Below are positions 40,115 to 48,761 of a DNA stretch of 64,000 nucleotides, piece after piece (positions within the stretch are counted from its first letter, which is position 1; every line of letters starts with the position of its first letter). A model generated the notes under the pieces. That model did no database searches. It had not been told where the DNA came from and saw only the letters and a program-made list of their open reading frames with translations. The translations under genes and the position numbers were made by a program. Location: assembly GCF_030718205.1 (NCBI RefSeq), contig NZ_JAUZQF010000002.1, forward strand, positions 310,001-374,000, in the 5' to 3' direction. The stretch is from Nonomuraea turcica (GTDB lineage Bacteria > Actinomycetota > Actinomycetes > Streptosporangiales > Streptosporangiaceae).

Positions 40115-41656
40115 TTATCCCGCGTAGGTTTCGAACTCGGCGACCCTCGGCGTGCCGGTCGAGCCGGTGATCTTGAAGGTGATCTTGCTCAGCGAGGTCG
40201 GGGCGAAGGTGATGGCGCCCGCCCCGCTGCCGGAGGCCAGGACGGCGCCGGTGCCGCCATTGGTGACCTGCCAGGACCCTATGGCGCCTGCGGAGCCTGA
40301 CGCCTCACGGATGATGATCCTGGACACCGTCTTGGCGGAACTCCACTTGATCGAGATGTCACCGGTCGAGCCGACCGGCGACCAGTAGGTGCTCAGGTTG
40401 CCGTCCCGCACGTTGCCGTAGCTGGTCCCGTCGGCCTTGCTGGAGCCGTCGGAGCCTGCCCCAATGCTGAGGTTGGTCCCGCCGGAGGTGGGAGTGGTTG
40501 ACGGCGTAGGCGTGGCTGACGGCGTAGGGGTGGTCGGTGTCGGCGTCTGGGGCGTGCAGTTGCCGTTCGACACCTGCAGACCCTTGTTGGCGCCCGCCGT
40601 CTGGCCGACGATGGCAGGCACGCAGCCGGCCCCGTCGAGGCTGTAGGAGTACGGGATGCTGACGGAGGTGTTGGACACCGGGTTGGGGCCGGCGGGATTG
40701 TTCTCGCTGCCGGGGCTGGACCAGGTCACGTTGTCGAAGATGTTGCCGCCGACCTGCCAATAGCCGGCCTCGCTGGTGTAGAAGGCGCCCAGGACGTCCT
40801 TGGAGTCCTTGAAGTAGTTGTTCTCCACCTTGGCGCGGCCCCCGGCCCGGGAGTTGATGCCGGATTCGTGGAGGTTCACGTACGAGTTGTTGTAGATGTG
40901 GGCGATGCCGCCACGCAGCAGAGGCGTGCGGGAGTCGATGTTCTCGTACAGGTTGTGGTGGAACGTGATGAAGCCGTTCGAGAGGTCGCTCTCACTGGAC
41001 CCGATGAGCCCGCCGCGGCCGGAGTTGCGCAGAATGCTGTAGGACAGGGTCACGTACTGGGTGTTGTCCTTCATGTCGAAGAGGCCGTCGAAACCCTCCG
41101 ACTCCCCGCCCGAAGCCTCCAGGGTGACGTGATCGACCCAGATGTTGCGGACACCGCTCTCCATGGAGATGGCGTCACCGCCGTTGGAGATGGGCGAGCC
41201 CGACTTCTTGACGTTCCGGACGGTCACGTTCTGGATGATGATGTTGCTGGCCTCGCGGATGTGGATGCCCAGCTGGTCGAAGACGGCGCCGTTGCCGACT
41301 CCGATGATCGTGACGTTGCTGATCTGCTTGAGTTCGATCAGGCCGTCGGCGGTGTTGCAGCTTGTGCCCGACACCTTGCTGGTGTTGCCGTGATTGATGG
41401 TCCCCTCAACCTGAATGGTGATCGGGGTGCTGCTGCTGGCCCGGCTGCACAGGGCCGCGTGGATCGCGGTCCCGGTGGTGGCCCTCACCGTCTGCCCGCC
41501 CGCACCGCCGGTGGTCCCACCGTTGCTGGTCGCGTAGCCGGTGGCGCTGCCGGCTGCTGCCGACGCTTGGATTGCCGGTAAAACCACACCGATCGCGGCC
41601 GCAATGGCCGCCGTACCCAGCGCCGCCTGGAAGCGCAACGCGACTGCTCGTCTCAT
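40115..41656 (-). CDS. Secreted pectate lyase, PL1 type, with C-terminal carbohydrate-binding domain
   Basis: A 513-aa exported enzyme that should cleave polygalacturonate by beta-elimination. A signal peptide (about 1-33, cleavage near ASAAAG) leads into a parallel beta-helix (about 40-350). Typical PL1 segments are NVTIIGVGNGAVFDQLGIHI, then DAISMESGVRNIWVDHVTL with the calcium Asp, LFDMKDNTQYVTLSY and FHHNLYENIDSRTPLLRGG, containing the catalytic Arg (parts shown). A Pro-Thr-Ser linker (about 360-385) connects an F5/8-like sandwich. ATG 41656 has AAGGTGAG upstream; an in-frame extension toward 41797 overlaps the promoter and is not used. Confidence 0.92.
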   Translation of the reverse strand: MRRAVALRFQAALGTAAIAAAIGVVLPAIQASAAAGSATGYATSNGGTTGGAGGQTVRATTGTAIHAALCSRASSSTPITIQVEGTINHGNTSKVSGTSCNTADGLIELKQISNVTIIGVGNGAVFDQLGIHIREASNIIIQNVTVRNVKKSGSPISNGGDAISMESGVRNIWVDHVTLEASGGESEGFDGLFDMKDNTQYVTLSYSILRNSGRGGLIGSSESDLSNGFITFHHNLYENIDSRTPLLRGGIAHIYNNSYVNLHESGINSRAGGRAKVENNYFKDSKDVLGAFYTSEAGYWQVGGNIFDNVTWSSPGSENNPAGPNPVSNTSVSIPYSYSLDGAGCVPAIVGQTAGANKGLQVSNGNCTPQTPTPTTPTPSATPTPSTTPTSGGTNLSIGAGSDGSSKADGTSYGNVRDGNLSTYWSPVGSTGDISIKWSSAKTVSRIIIREASGSAGAIGSWQVTNGGTGAVLASGSGAGAITFAPTSLSKITFKITGSTGTPRVAEFETYAG

Positions 41657-41781
41657 GCTCGTCTCACCTTCGTCGTCAAATGCCGGGACCGGGTAGAGGG
41701 CGCACGAATCCGCGCGCTGTCGGCGCGGAAATGGCGAAATGGAGTGGCGTGCTGCCACCACAACAAAGGCGGACGCCGCAG

Positions 41782-41795
41782 GGAAAGCGCTTACC
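41782..41795 (-). promoter_or_regulatory. LacI-family operator in front of the PL1 lyase gene
   Basis: GGAAAGCGCTTACC is symmetric about a central CG with one mismatched pair. This AAGCGCTT core is common to LacI-family sugar repressor sites. It begins 10 bp downstream of the -10 element, covering the transcription start. Confidence 0.65.
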
Positions 41796-41805
41796 ACTCA
41801 CTCGG

Positions 41806-41835
41806 ACCATAGAGGCGGCTGTCAAAAGGTGTCAA
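41806..41835 (-). promoter_or_regulatory. Promoter of the PL1 lyase gene
   Basis: On the minus strand TTGACA (41835-41830), 18 bp, TATGGT (41811-41806). Both boxes are close to consensus for a housekeeping sigma factor. Leader length to the ATG would be about 140 bases. Confidence 0.7.
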
Positions 41836-42071
41836 TGCTGAGGGCGAAAGCTGCAACAAACCTGCAAACGACCGCGAACTCAGGATGGTGTTTGCTGTGC
41901 CGATCAATATCCGGCCAGGTCAAGCCGCATGTCCCAAGGCCGGATCGGTCGCAATGAGTCGCTCATGTAAGGCCGAGACGCACACGGCGCAGAATCGATG
42001 GCCAAGGGCGCGCCATCGTGATCCGGCATGGTTAGTAATTGCTCGTGTGTACGCGCTGCAGTTTTAGGACG
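41836..42071. other. Non-coding gap between the PL1 promoter and the BtrH-like gene
   Basis: Part of a 415-bp gene-free stretch (41657-42071). Apart from the PL1 promoter and operator I see no gene, RNA structure or repeat here. Confidence 0.6.
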
Positions 42072-43067
42072 CTACGGCCGCGGGTGCATCTCACTCAGCA
42101 CCCGCATGGCATCTCTCTCGATGCACGAAAGGTCGTGGAGGATGACGCCGGCCTGCTCGAGGGGCGCCGCGTCGCCCTCCTCTCCAGCCTTCGTGATCAA
42201 GGTGGCCACGTCCGTCCACAGGGCGGCGGCCTCGGCGTACAGCCGGTGACCGGCGCGAAGGCCGTCATCGTCGATGAGCCCGGCGCATTCGCCGAGGAAG
42301 TCACGATAAAGGGCGCGGAACAGGGCGCCGCCGGTGCCGGCCTTCTCCATGAGGAGGGCGGCCTGTGGCACGTCCCGCTTCGGCTCGTCCGTGCGGAGCA
42401 GCCACTTGGGCACCTGGCGAGCGGCTTTCTCGATGCCACGATGGCCCAGGTTCGCGATGGGCGCGGCGAGGAAGGCGTCGGCGCAGGCTTTGATCGCGGG
42501 GATGATCTGGTCCTGCCAGGAGGGACGGTGCGCCGGCAGCGTTAGGGAGAAGGAGCGGTTCCTGGCGGTCATCGGGCCGCGTTCGGCCCTCGCCATGGCC
42601 AGGGTCGTCCGGCTCGTACGCACGGCTCCTCCCTGCTGAGCCGTGTCCACCAGGTAAGCATCGTGCTCGTCGTAGCCGTACATCGCGACGACATGGCCAC
42701 CGAAGTGCACCTTCGACTGGAAGTAGTCCAGGTGGTAGCAGTCGACCTGGAGGCCGACCGGCAGTCCGGCATCGATGCGGGCGGACACGTTCGCCCACGC
42801 CTTGCGCGGTGAGGTGGTCTCCTCGACCAGCAAGGTCAGCCCCAGCCGGGCGGCGAGGTTCCTGGTGAGCTCGAAGGGCTTGACGCGGCCTCCGAGGAAG
42901 GGGAAGTCCATTGCCTTGGCGTCCCAATAGATGAAGGACAGGCCTGAGCCGAGCCCGAACAGCATGGGCTCGGACAGATCAAGTCCCTCATGCCGCAGCA
43001 GCACACCCAGCGCCGTCGTCTCGCAGTGGTGCATGCCGCGAGCCTCGATGCCCTTCACCATGGTCAT
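42072..43067 (-). CDS. BtrH N-terminal domain protein (BtrH_N/DUF4872)
   Basis: A 331-aa cytoplasmic protein of the BtrH-like family with a papain-like N-terminal fold. MHHCETTALGVLLRHEG carries the likely nucleophile Cys15, KVHFGGHVVAMYGYDEHDAY the likely His near residue 124, and LVDT the acidic residue. The C-terminal helical half matches DUF4872. BtrH transfers an acyl group from a carrier protein during butirosin synthesis. No carrier protein or antibiotic gene lies nearby, so the acyl donor and acceptor are unknown. It is co-oriented with the GH43-like gene, separated by 148 bp. Confidence 0.82.
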   Translation of the reverse strand: MTMVKGIEARGMHHCETTALGVLLRHEGLDLSEPMLFGLGSGLSFIYWDAKAMDFPFLGGRVKPFELTRNLAARLGLTLLVEETTSPRKAWANVSARIDAGLPVGLQVDCYHLDYFQSKVHFGGHVVAMYGYDEHDAYLVDTAQQGGAVRTSRTTLAMARAERGPMTARNRSFSLTLPAHRPSWQDQIIPAIKACADAFLAAPIANLGHRGIEKAARQVPKWLLRTDEPKRDVPQAALLMEKAGTGGALFRALYRDFLGECAGLIDDDGLRAGHRLYAEAAALWTDVATLITKAGEEGDAAPLEQAGVILHDLSCIERDAMRVLSEMHPRP

Positions 43068-43215
43068 GCGTCGCTCTCCTCGATAGCCGGGCGATCAGCG
43101 GGTGCGGAGCCGCCGTGCGGGCCGAACGCCGGAAAATAGCATGAGGCCTCCCATAAGGGGAGAGTCCAGCGTTCGATCCCGCCTCGCGGGGCCGGCTCGA
43201 CGAGCGCCGGCTGGG

Positions 43216-44556
43216 TCAATCGCTGATCGTGTGGCCGTGATTCCGGCGCTGGACGTACAGGCGATTGCCCTGCGGGCCGGTCCATTCCAGACGCACGATG
43301 CCGGCCACGGCGGCGTCGGCGATGCGCGACGGGTCGGACCAGTAGCCGAAGTTGGGGTTGCGGAAGAACGTCGCCCACACCTGGCCGCTGCGATCCCTGA
43401 AGAAGTTGTTGTGGCCGGCGCCGACGCCCGCCGTCCACCGCTGGGAATACGGTCCCTCGAACGTGTCCGAGACGGCGACGACCGCGTCGTACTGATACTG
43501 CACGCGGCCGGGGCCGGGCGGGTCGTAGGCGTATCGCGTGCTGCCGTCGGGGGTGGTCGAGGTTCGGTTCCATGCGGCGTGGAGGAGGTAGTACTTGCCT
43601 CCGTGCTTGAAGACGTACGCGCCTTCGAGGTACGGCTCGGGCGTGTAGGGCGTCTGCTGGAATTTCGGGAGGCTGGCCGTCGGGATGATGTCTTCCATGT
43701 CGTCCCGGAACTTCGCGTACAGGTGGTTGTGCAGCACAAGCCACGCGTCGTCGCCCTCGGTATAAAGGCTGCCGTCGATGTGGTGGTAGGCGCCGGGCTT
43801 GATGAAGGCGGGTCCACCGATGAAAGAGTCGCCGAAGGGTTTTTCACGATTGCCTTCGACGAGGCGGTACGGGCCCTCGATGCCGCCCTCACTGATGAGC
43901 ATGAACGAACCGACCTTCTGGGAGTGGTCGCCCATGCACGCCACGATGTACCACGTACCGCGGAAATAGTGCACTTCCGGGGCCCAGACCTCGCCTCGCT
44001 TGCCGAACTGCTCGTCGTGCCAATACTCCTGCCACGGCGCGACGACCATGCGTCCGGGCCGGTTCTCGCCGACGAACTCGGGTGACCACACCTTGCCCTT
44101 TTCGGCGCCGGGCCGGATCCCGGCGGTGTCGACCAGCATCCATGGTCCCCTCAGGGACGGGGACACCCACACGAAGATGCCGTCGTTCCATGGGGCGGCC
44201 CCGGCGAGCCCGGGCACCCGGGTGGTGCCCGTGGCGACGTACATCGGACGGCCGTTGACGACGAAGCAGTTGACGTACGTGTCGCGCATCCAGACCCGGC
44301 CGAGCTCGTTGTCGCGGGGGCGCAGTTCGAGCGGAAGGATGAGCGAATTGTCCGCACGTGGCCACAGGTCCAGCCGGGTGTCCGCGAGGCCGTAGGGCTC
44401 GAGGTCGGGCCAGTTCGACGGGTACCGCCGCGACGCGACCTCCGTGGGGGTCGCCTGCGCAGCGGTCGCGGGCAGGGCCGCCGCCCCTAACAGGCCGGCT
44501 GCGCCGGCCAGCAAGGACCGTCGGCCGACGTGCACACCATTGCCGGAACTCGTCAT
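43216..44556 (-). CDS. Secreted glycoside hydrolase, GH43-like five-bladed propeller
   Basis: A 446-aa exported protein. The Tat-like signal is GRRSLLAGAAGLLGAAALPA with cleavage near AQA. The mature region has GH43/GH117-like propeller repeats: NDGIFVWVSPSLRGPW, then VWSPEFVGE, EVWAPEVHYFRGTWYIVA and a middle HIDGSLYTEGDDAWLVLHN. The last blade is YDAVVAVSDTFEGPYS. Activity on arabinan, xylan or galactan is plausible, but I could not fix the three catalytic acids with certainty. ATG 44556 has AGGAGGA on its strand. It belongs with the pectin lyases as a side-chain trimming enzyme. Confidence 0.82.
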   Translation of the reverse strand: MTSSGNGVHVGRRSLLAGAAGLLGAAALPATAAQATPTEVASRRYPSNWPDLEPYGLADTRLDLWPRADNSLILPLELRPRDNELGRVWMRDTYVNCFVVNGRPMYVATGTTRVPGLAGAAPWNDGIFVWVSPSLRGPWMLVDTAGIRPGAEKGKVWSPEFVGENRPGRMVVAPWQEYWHDEQFGKRGEVWAPEVHYFRGTWYIVACMGDHSQKVGSFMLISEGGIEGPYRLVEGNREKPFGDSFIGGPAFIKPGAYHHIDGSLYTEGDDAWLVLHNHLYAKFRDDMEDIIPTASLPKFQQTPYTPEPYLEGAYVFKHGGKYYLLHAAWNRTSTTPDGSTRYAYDPPGPGRVQYQYDAVVAVSDTFEGPYSQRWTAGVGAGHNNFFRDRSGQVWATFFRNPNFGYWSDPSRIADAAVAGIVRLEWTGPQGNRLYVQRRNHGHTISD

Positions 44557-44773
44557 CAGTCACGTCCTCCTACTTCGGAGCCTGTCGAGCTCGCTTTCTG
44601 CGTGAGCGCCCCCGCCGCATGCGGAGAGTCTGCCGAAGTCGCGCAAATTTCGTCAACAGTCCGGAAAAATTCCGACTCGGCGTCGCTGGCCGGCCTCGCA
44701 TGCGGCACCGCCCCCAGGACGGGGCTCGCCCCCGGTGAGACCGATCACACCGATCTAGCCAAAAGCCAAAAAC

Positions 44774-44792
44774 TATGGTTAGCCTTGCCTAA
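44774..44792 (+). promoter_or_regulatory. IdeR/DmdR-type iron box upstream of the siderophore operon
   Basis: TATGGTTAGCCTTGCCTAA matches 15 of 19 positions of the actinobacterial iron-box consensus TTAGGTTAGSCTAACCTAA. It contains TATGGT, which may be the -10 element, so iron-loaded repressor would shut the promoter. It lies 46 bp before the ATG of the binding protein. Confidence 0.8.
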
Positions 44793-44838
44793 TTGTTGAC
44801 CTTCGTAGATCACTCGACACGAGAACGGAAGCTCCACC

Positions 44839-45855
44839 ATGCGCGCATGGCGTCCAGTCCTGGTGCTCGCCGCCCTGAGCGTAGTGCTCGCCGGTTGCGG
44901 CTCGGCAGACTCCTCCGGCACCACCACTGCAGCCTCCGCCACACCCTCCGGCCCGTGGTCGTTCACCGACGGGTCGGGCAAGGTCGTCAAGGCGGACAAG
45001 ACCCCGACGCGGATCATTGCGCACGCGGGCGAGGCGGCCGCGTTGATGTCCTTCGGCATCAAGCCGGTCGGCATCTACGCCGACGAGTCCGTCAAGACCG
45101 ACGCGAACCTGAAGGATCTCGACCTGACCGGCATCGAGATCCTGGGACAGGAGTGGGGCAAGATCGACGTGGAGAAGGCCGCCGCCCTGCGGCCGGACCT
45201 GATCGTCGGCGACTGGTGGCCGGTGGAGAAGGCACACAGCGGCCTGGAGGAAGGCGTCGACGAGAAGAGCAAGAAGCTCGCCGAGCTGGCCCCGGTGGTG
45301 GGTGTCTCCCAGGGCAAGTCGATCGTCGACCTGGCCAAGGGGTATGAGGACCTCGCCAGGAGCCTGGGCGCCGACGTCGACGCCCCGCAGATCGCCGCGA
45401 ACAAGAAGCGCTTCGAGGAGGCGCTCGCCGGCTTCAAGGAGGCGGTCGCGGCCAAGTCGGGCCTCACCGTGGCCGCGATGTCGCCCGCTGACGACAAGGT
45501 GTACGTGGCCAACCCCGAGTACGCCCCCGAACTGCTGGACTTCCAGCGCTGGGGAATGAAGGTGATCAACCCGGACAGCCCGGACCCCGGCTTCCCGTAC
45601 TGGGAGAACCTGAGCTGGGAGAACGTCGACAAGTACCAGCCCGACCTGATCCTTTTCGACGGCCGTAGCTTCAAGCCCACCTCCAATGCCGATTGGGGCA
45701 AGAAGCAGCCCACCTGGTTCAAGATCAAGGCGGCCAAGGCGGGGGCCGTCGTGTCGTGGCCGGCGTACTGGCTGCACACCTACGGCCACTTCGCCACCGA
45801 GCTGGACAAGCTGACGGCGGCGGTCAAGGCCGCGGACCCGAACGTCGGCGACTGA
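44839..45855 (+). CDS. Ferric-siderophore ABC transporter substrate-binding lipoprotein (FecB/FepB type)
   Basis: Binds an iron-siderophore complex outside the cell. A lipoprotein signal ends at VVLAGC (Cys20). The mature 319 residues have the class III binding-protein pattern: KTPTRIIAHAGEAAALMSFGI, with the paired partner ALRPDLIVGDWW, and a long rigid helix before the second lobe. The iron box at 44774 and the two permeases and ATPase immediately downstream support the role. The siderophore type cannot be told. GGAAG lies upstream of the ATG. Confidence 0.9.
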   Translation: MRAWRPVLVLAALSVVLAGCGSADSSGTTTAASATPSGPWSFTDGSGKVVKADKTPTRIIAHAGEAAALMSFGIKPVGIYADESVKTDANLKDLDLTGIEILGQEWGKIDVEKAAALRPDLIVGDWWPVEKAHSGLEEGVDEKSKKLAELAPVVGVSQGKSIVDLAKGYEDLARSLGADVDAPQIAANKKRFEEALAGFKEAVAAKSGLTVAAMSPADDKVYVANPEYAPELLDFQRWGMKVINPDSPDPGFPYWENLSWENVDKYQPDLILFDGRSFKPTSNADWGKKQPTWFKIKAAKAGAVVSWPAYWLHTYGHFATELDKLTAAVKAADPNVGD

Positions 45856-45864
45856 TCGCCGCTG

Positions 45865-46893
45865 ATGAGCAGCTCGACGCATCTCGCACGCAGAGCCGTC
45901 GCCCTCGGGCCGGGGCTCGCCGTCCTGTGCGTGTTACTGGCTCTGGTCGCGTTTCTCAGCGTCACCTTGGGCTCGCGCTCGATCGGCCTGCCCGAGGTGC
46001 TGCGCGCCTTGGGCAGCCTGGACACCGACGGGTCGATCAACAGCACGGTGACGCTGGAGCTGCGCGTGCCCCGTACACTGCTCGGCATCCTGGTGGGCGC
46101 CGCGCTCGGCGTGGCCGGCGCCATCCTGCAGGGCGTCACCCGCAACCCGCTGGCCGATGCGGGGATCATGGGCATCAACTCCGGCGCGGCCGTCTTCGTG
46201 GTCTTCGCCATCACGGTGCTCGGCGTGCGCGGCGCGGGTGTCTACGTCTGGTTCGCCTTCGCCGGGGCGATCGGGGCTCTCCTGCTGGTGTACGCGATCG
46301 CGTCGCTCGGCCGGGAGGGCGCCACCCCGATCAAGCTGGCGCTGGCCGGCGCGGCCGTCACCGCCGGCCTGGCTTCGGTGACCACCGGGATCGTGATGAC
46401 CAACGTGGACGCGCTCAACGAGCTGCGGTTCTGGCAGGTGGGATCGCTCGCCGGGCGCTACGCCCCGATCCTGACCGGGGTCGCACCGTTCCTCGTCCTC
46501 GCCCTGATCGCCTCGTTGGGTTTCGGGCGAGCGCTCAACGGGCTCGCGCTCGGTGAGGACATGGCCCGCGGCCTGGGCCAGCGGGTCACCAGGACCCGGG
46601 CGGCGGCGTTCGCCGTGGTCGCGGTGCTCGCCGGGGCCGCCACTGCCGCCTGCGGACCGATCGTCTTCGTCGGGCTCGTCGTGCCGCACGTGGCGAGGTT
46701 CATCTGCGGCCCGGACTACCGGTGGATCCTGCCGTACTCCATGCTCCTGGCCCCGATCGTCCTGCTGCTGGCGGACGTGCTCGGCCGGGTGGTGGCCGTC
46801 CCCGACGAACTCCAGGTCGGTGTGGTCCTCGGCGTGCTCGGAGCGCCGGCGTTCGTCGGCATCGTCCGCTACGGCCGGCTGTCGGAGGTGTGA
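45865..46893 (+). CDS. FecCD-type siderophore permease 1
   Basis: A 342-aa membrane protein with about ten segments. LRVPRTLLGILVGAALGVAGAILQ is the standard FecCD opening (core RVPRTLLGILVGAALG), followed by NPLADAGIMGINSGAA, and GPIVFVGLVVPHVAR holds the ATPase-coupling loop near residue 262. It starts nine bases after the binding-protein stop. Confidence 0.93.
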   Translation: MSSSTHLARRAVALGPGLAVLCVLLALVAFLSVTLGSRSIGLPEVLRALGSLDTDGSINSTVTLELRVPRTLLGILVGAALGVAGAILQGVTRNPLADAGIMGINSGAAVFVVFAITVLGVRGAGVYVWFAFAGAIGALLLVYAIASLGREGATPIKLALAGAAVTAGLASVTTGIVMTNVDALNELRFWQVGSLAGRYAPILTGVAPFLVLALIASLGFGRALNGLALGEDMARGLGQRVTRTRAAAFAVVAVLAGAATAACGPIVFVGLVVPHVARFICGPDYRWILPYSMLLAPIVLLLADVLGRVVAVPDELQVGVVLGVLGAPAFVGIVRYGRLSEV

Positions 46894-46895
46894 CC

Positions 46896-47951
46896 ATGGC
46901 AGCGACCACGACCGCGCGGGCCGCGACCGCCGGCGCCTTCCGCACCACCCGGCGTCGCCGGACCACCCGTTCACTTGTGGTGACGTGCTCCCTGGCCGTG
47001 GCCGTCAGCGCGCTGTTCGTGCTCACCATGATGGTGGGCAGCTTCCAGCTCAGCGCGGGCGAGGTCATCGCCTCGGTGCTCCACCTGCGCGAGGACCCCA
47101 GCGTCGACTTCGTCGTCCGGGGGTTGCGGCTGCCCACCGCGGCGTCCGCGCTGGCCGTCGGCCTCGCCCTCGGCGCCGCCGGGACGATCTTCCAGCAGCT
47201 GCTGCGCAACCCTCTCGCGTCCCCCGATTTCGTCGGCATCAACTCCGGCGCCGGGCTCGCCGCCATCACCGGGATCGTGCTTCTGCAGGTCAGCGGACTG
47301 GCCGTGAGCGCGCTCGCCCTCGGCGGGGCCGTCGCCGCCGCCCTGCTGATGTACGTGCTCGCCTGGCGCGACGGCGTCGCCGGCTACCGGTTCATCCTCA
47401 TCGGCATCGGCGCCACGCTCTTCTTCGACGGCCTGATCGGCTACATGCTGACCCGAGCCCAGCTGTCCGACGCCCGGCAGGCGATGCATTGGCTGACCGG
47501 CTCCGTCGGGCAGGCCGACGCCGGCGAGCTGCGGCTCCTGCTCGGCGCCCTGGTGCTCCTCCTGCCCACCGCGGTCCTCCTGCAGCGGCAGCTGCGAGCG
47601 CTCGAACTCGGCGACGACACCGCCCGGGCGCTGGGCATCCGCACCGAGCTCGGCCGGGCCGGCCTGCTCGCCACGGCAGTGGTGCTGACGGCCCTGGCCG
47701 TCGCCGTGGCCGGCCCCATCGTCTTCGTCGCGCTCGTCGCAGGACCGATCGCCAACCGGCTGCTCGGCCCCGCCACGGGCGGGATCATCCCAGCCGCGCT
47801 GGTCGGCGCCGCGCTGCTGCTCACCGCCGACCTCATCGCCGTCCACCTGCTGCCGACGGCGCTGCCCACCGGCGTGGTCACCGGCGCGGTCGGCGCACCC
47901 TACCTGCTGTGGCTGCTGGCCACCACCAACCGGCAAGGAGCGGGCGGATGA
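46896..47951 (+). CDS. FecCD-type siderophore permease 2
   Basis: A 351-aa membrane protein, partner of the previous one. LRLPTAASALAVGLALGAAG and NPLASPDFVGINSGAG mark the family, and GPIVFVALVAGPIANRL is its coupling loop. The ATG at 46896 has GGAGG at 46884-46888. The stop overlaps the ATPase start by 4 bp. It has an Arg/Thr-rich N-terminal extension of about 25 residues. Confidence 0.93.
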   Translation: MAATTTARAATAGAFRTTRRRRTTRSLVVTCSLAVAVSALFVLTMMVGSFQLSAGEVIASVLHLREDPSVDFVVRGLRLPTAASALAVGLALGAAGTIFQQLLRNPLASPDFVGINSGAGLAAITGIVLLQVSGLAVSALALGGAVAAALLMYVLAWRDGVAGYRFILIGIGATLFFDGLIGYMLTRAQLSDARQAMHWLTGSVGQADAGELRLLLGALVLLLPTAVLLQRQLRALELGDDTARALGIRTELGRAGLLATAVVLTALAVAVAGPIVFVALVAGPIANRLLGPATGGIIPAALVGAALLLTADLIAVHLLPTALPTGVVTGAVGAPYLLWLLATTNRQGAGG

Positions 47952-48721
47952 CCCGGCTACGCGCCGAGGGCCTGACCCTCGGGTACGACGACCAGGCGAT
48001 CGTGACCAACCTCGACGTCCAGATCCCTGACGGCAGGATCACGGCCATCGTGGGCGCGAACGCGTGCGGCAAGTCCACGCTGCTGCGCGGCCTGGCCCGG
48101 CTGCTCAAACCCCGTCACGGCGCCGTCTACCTGGACGGCAAGGCGCTGACCGAGATGAGCACCCATGACGTGGCCAAGACACTCGGGCTGCTGCCGCAGA
48201 CCCCTCTCGCGCCCGAGGGCATCACCGTCGCCGACCTGGTAGCCCGCGGCCGCTACCCGCACCAGGGCTGGTTCCGCCGCTGGAGCGACGAGGACGACGA
48301 CGCCGTCTCCCGGGCCCTCGAGGCCACCGGCACCGCCGACCTGGTCAACCGCCCGCTCCGGCAGCTCTCTGGCGGCCAGCGGCAGCGGGTCTGGGTGGCG
48401 ATGGCGCTCGCCCAGGACACCGACCTGCTGCTCCTCGACGAGCCCACGACCTACCTGGACATCAACCACCAGGTGGAGCTGCTGCGGCTGCTGCGGACGC
48501 TGAACGCCGAGTCCGGCAAGACCATCGTGGTCGTGCTGCACGACCTCAACCTTGCCTGCCGCTTCTGCGACCACGTCATCGCGATGGCGGAAGGCGCCAT
48601 CGTCGCCGAGGGCGCCCCAACCGCGGTGATCACCGCCGAGCTGGTCGAGAAGGTCTTCGGCCTCAACTGCGTCGTGGTGCCCGACCCCGTCGCCGGCACG
48701 CCGATGGTGGTGCCTTCCTGA
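47948..48721 (+). CDS. Ferric-siderophore ABC transporter ATPase (FepC/FecE type)
   Basis: A 257-aa ATPase with Walker A GANACGKST, LLPQTPLAPEGITVADLVARGRYPHQ-type Q-loop region (core GITVADLVARGRYPH), signature LSGGQRQR, Walker B LLLDEPTTYLD and HDLNLA. ACGKS instead of GCGKS in Walker A is common in this branch. It completes the importer together with the two FecCD permeases. Confidence 0.94.
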   Translation: MTRLRAEGLTLGYDDQAIVTNLDVQIPDGRITAIVGANACGKSTLLRGLARLLKPRHGAVYLDGKALTEMSTHDVAKTLGLLPQTPLAPEGITVADLVARGRYPHQGWFRRWSDEDDDAVSRALEATGTADLVNRPLRQLSGGQRQRVWVAMALAQDTDLLLLDEPTTYLDINHQVELLRLLRTLNAESGKTIVVVLHDLNLACRFCDHVIAMAEGAIVAEGAPTAVITAELVEKVFGLNCVVVPDPVAGTPMVVPS

Positions 48722-48761
48722 TGGCGCTCCCTTAGATGGTCATGGGTCCACCGAAGCGGAG

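Noticed and set aside
43064..43744. A 226-codon minus-strand frame overlapping the GH43-like gene
   Set aside because: It is an Arg/Pro-rich shadow of the GH43-like coding sequence; the true frame has a Tat signal and propeller motifs.
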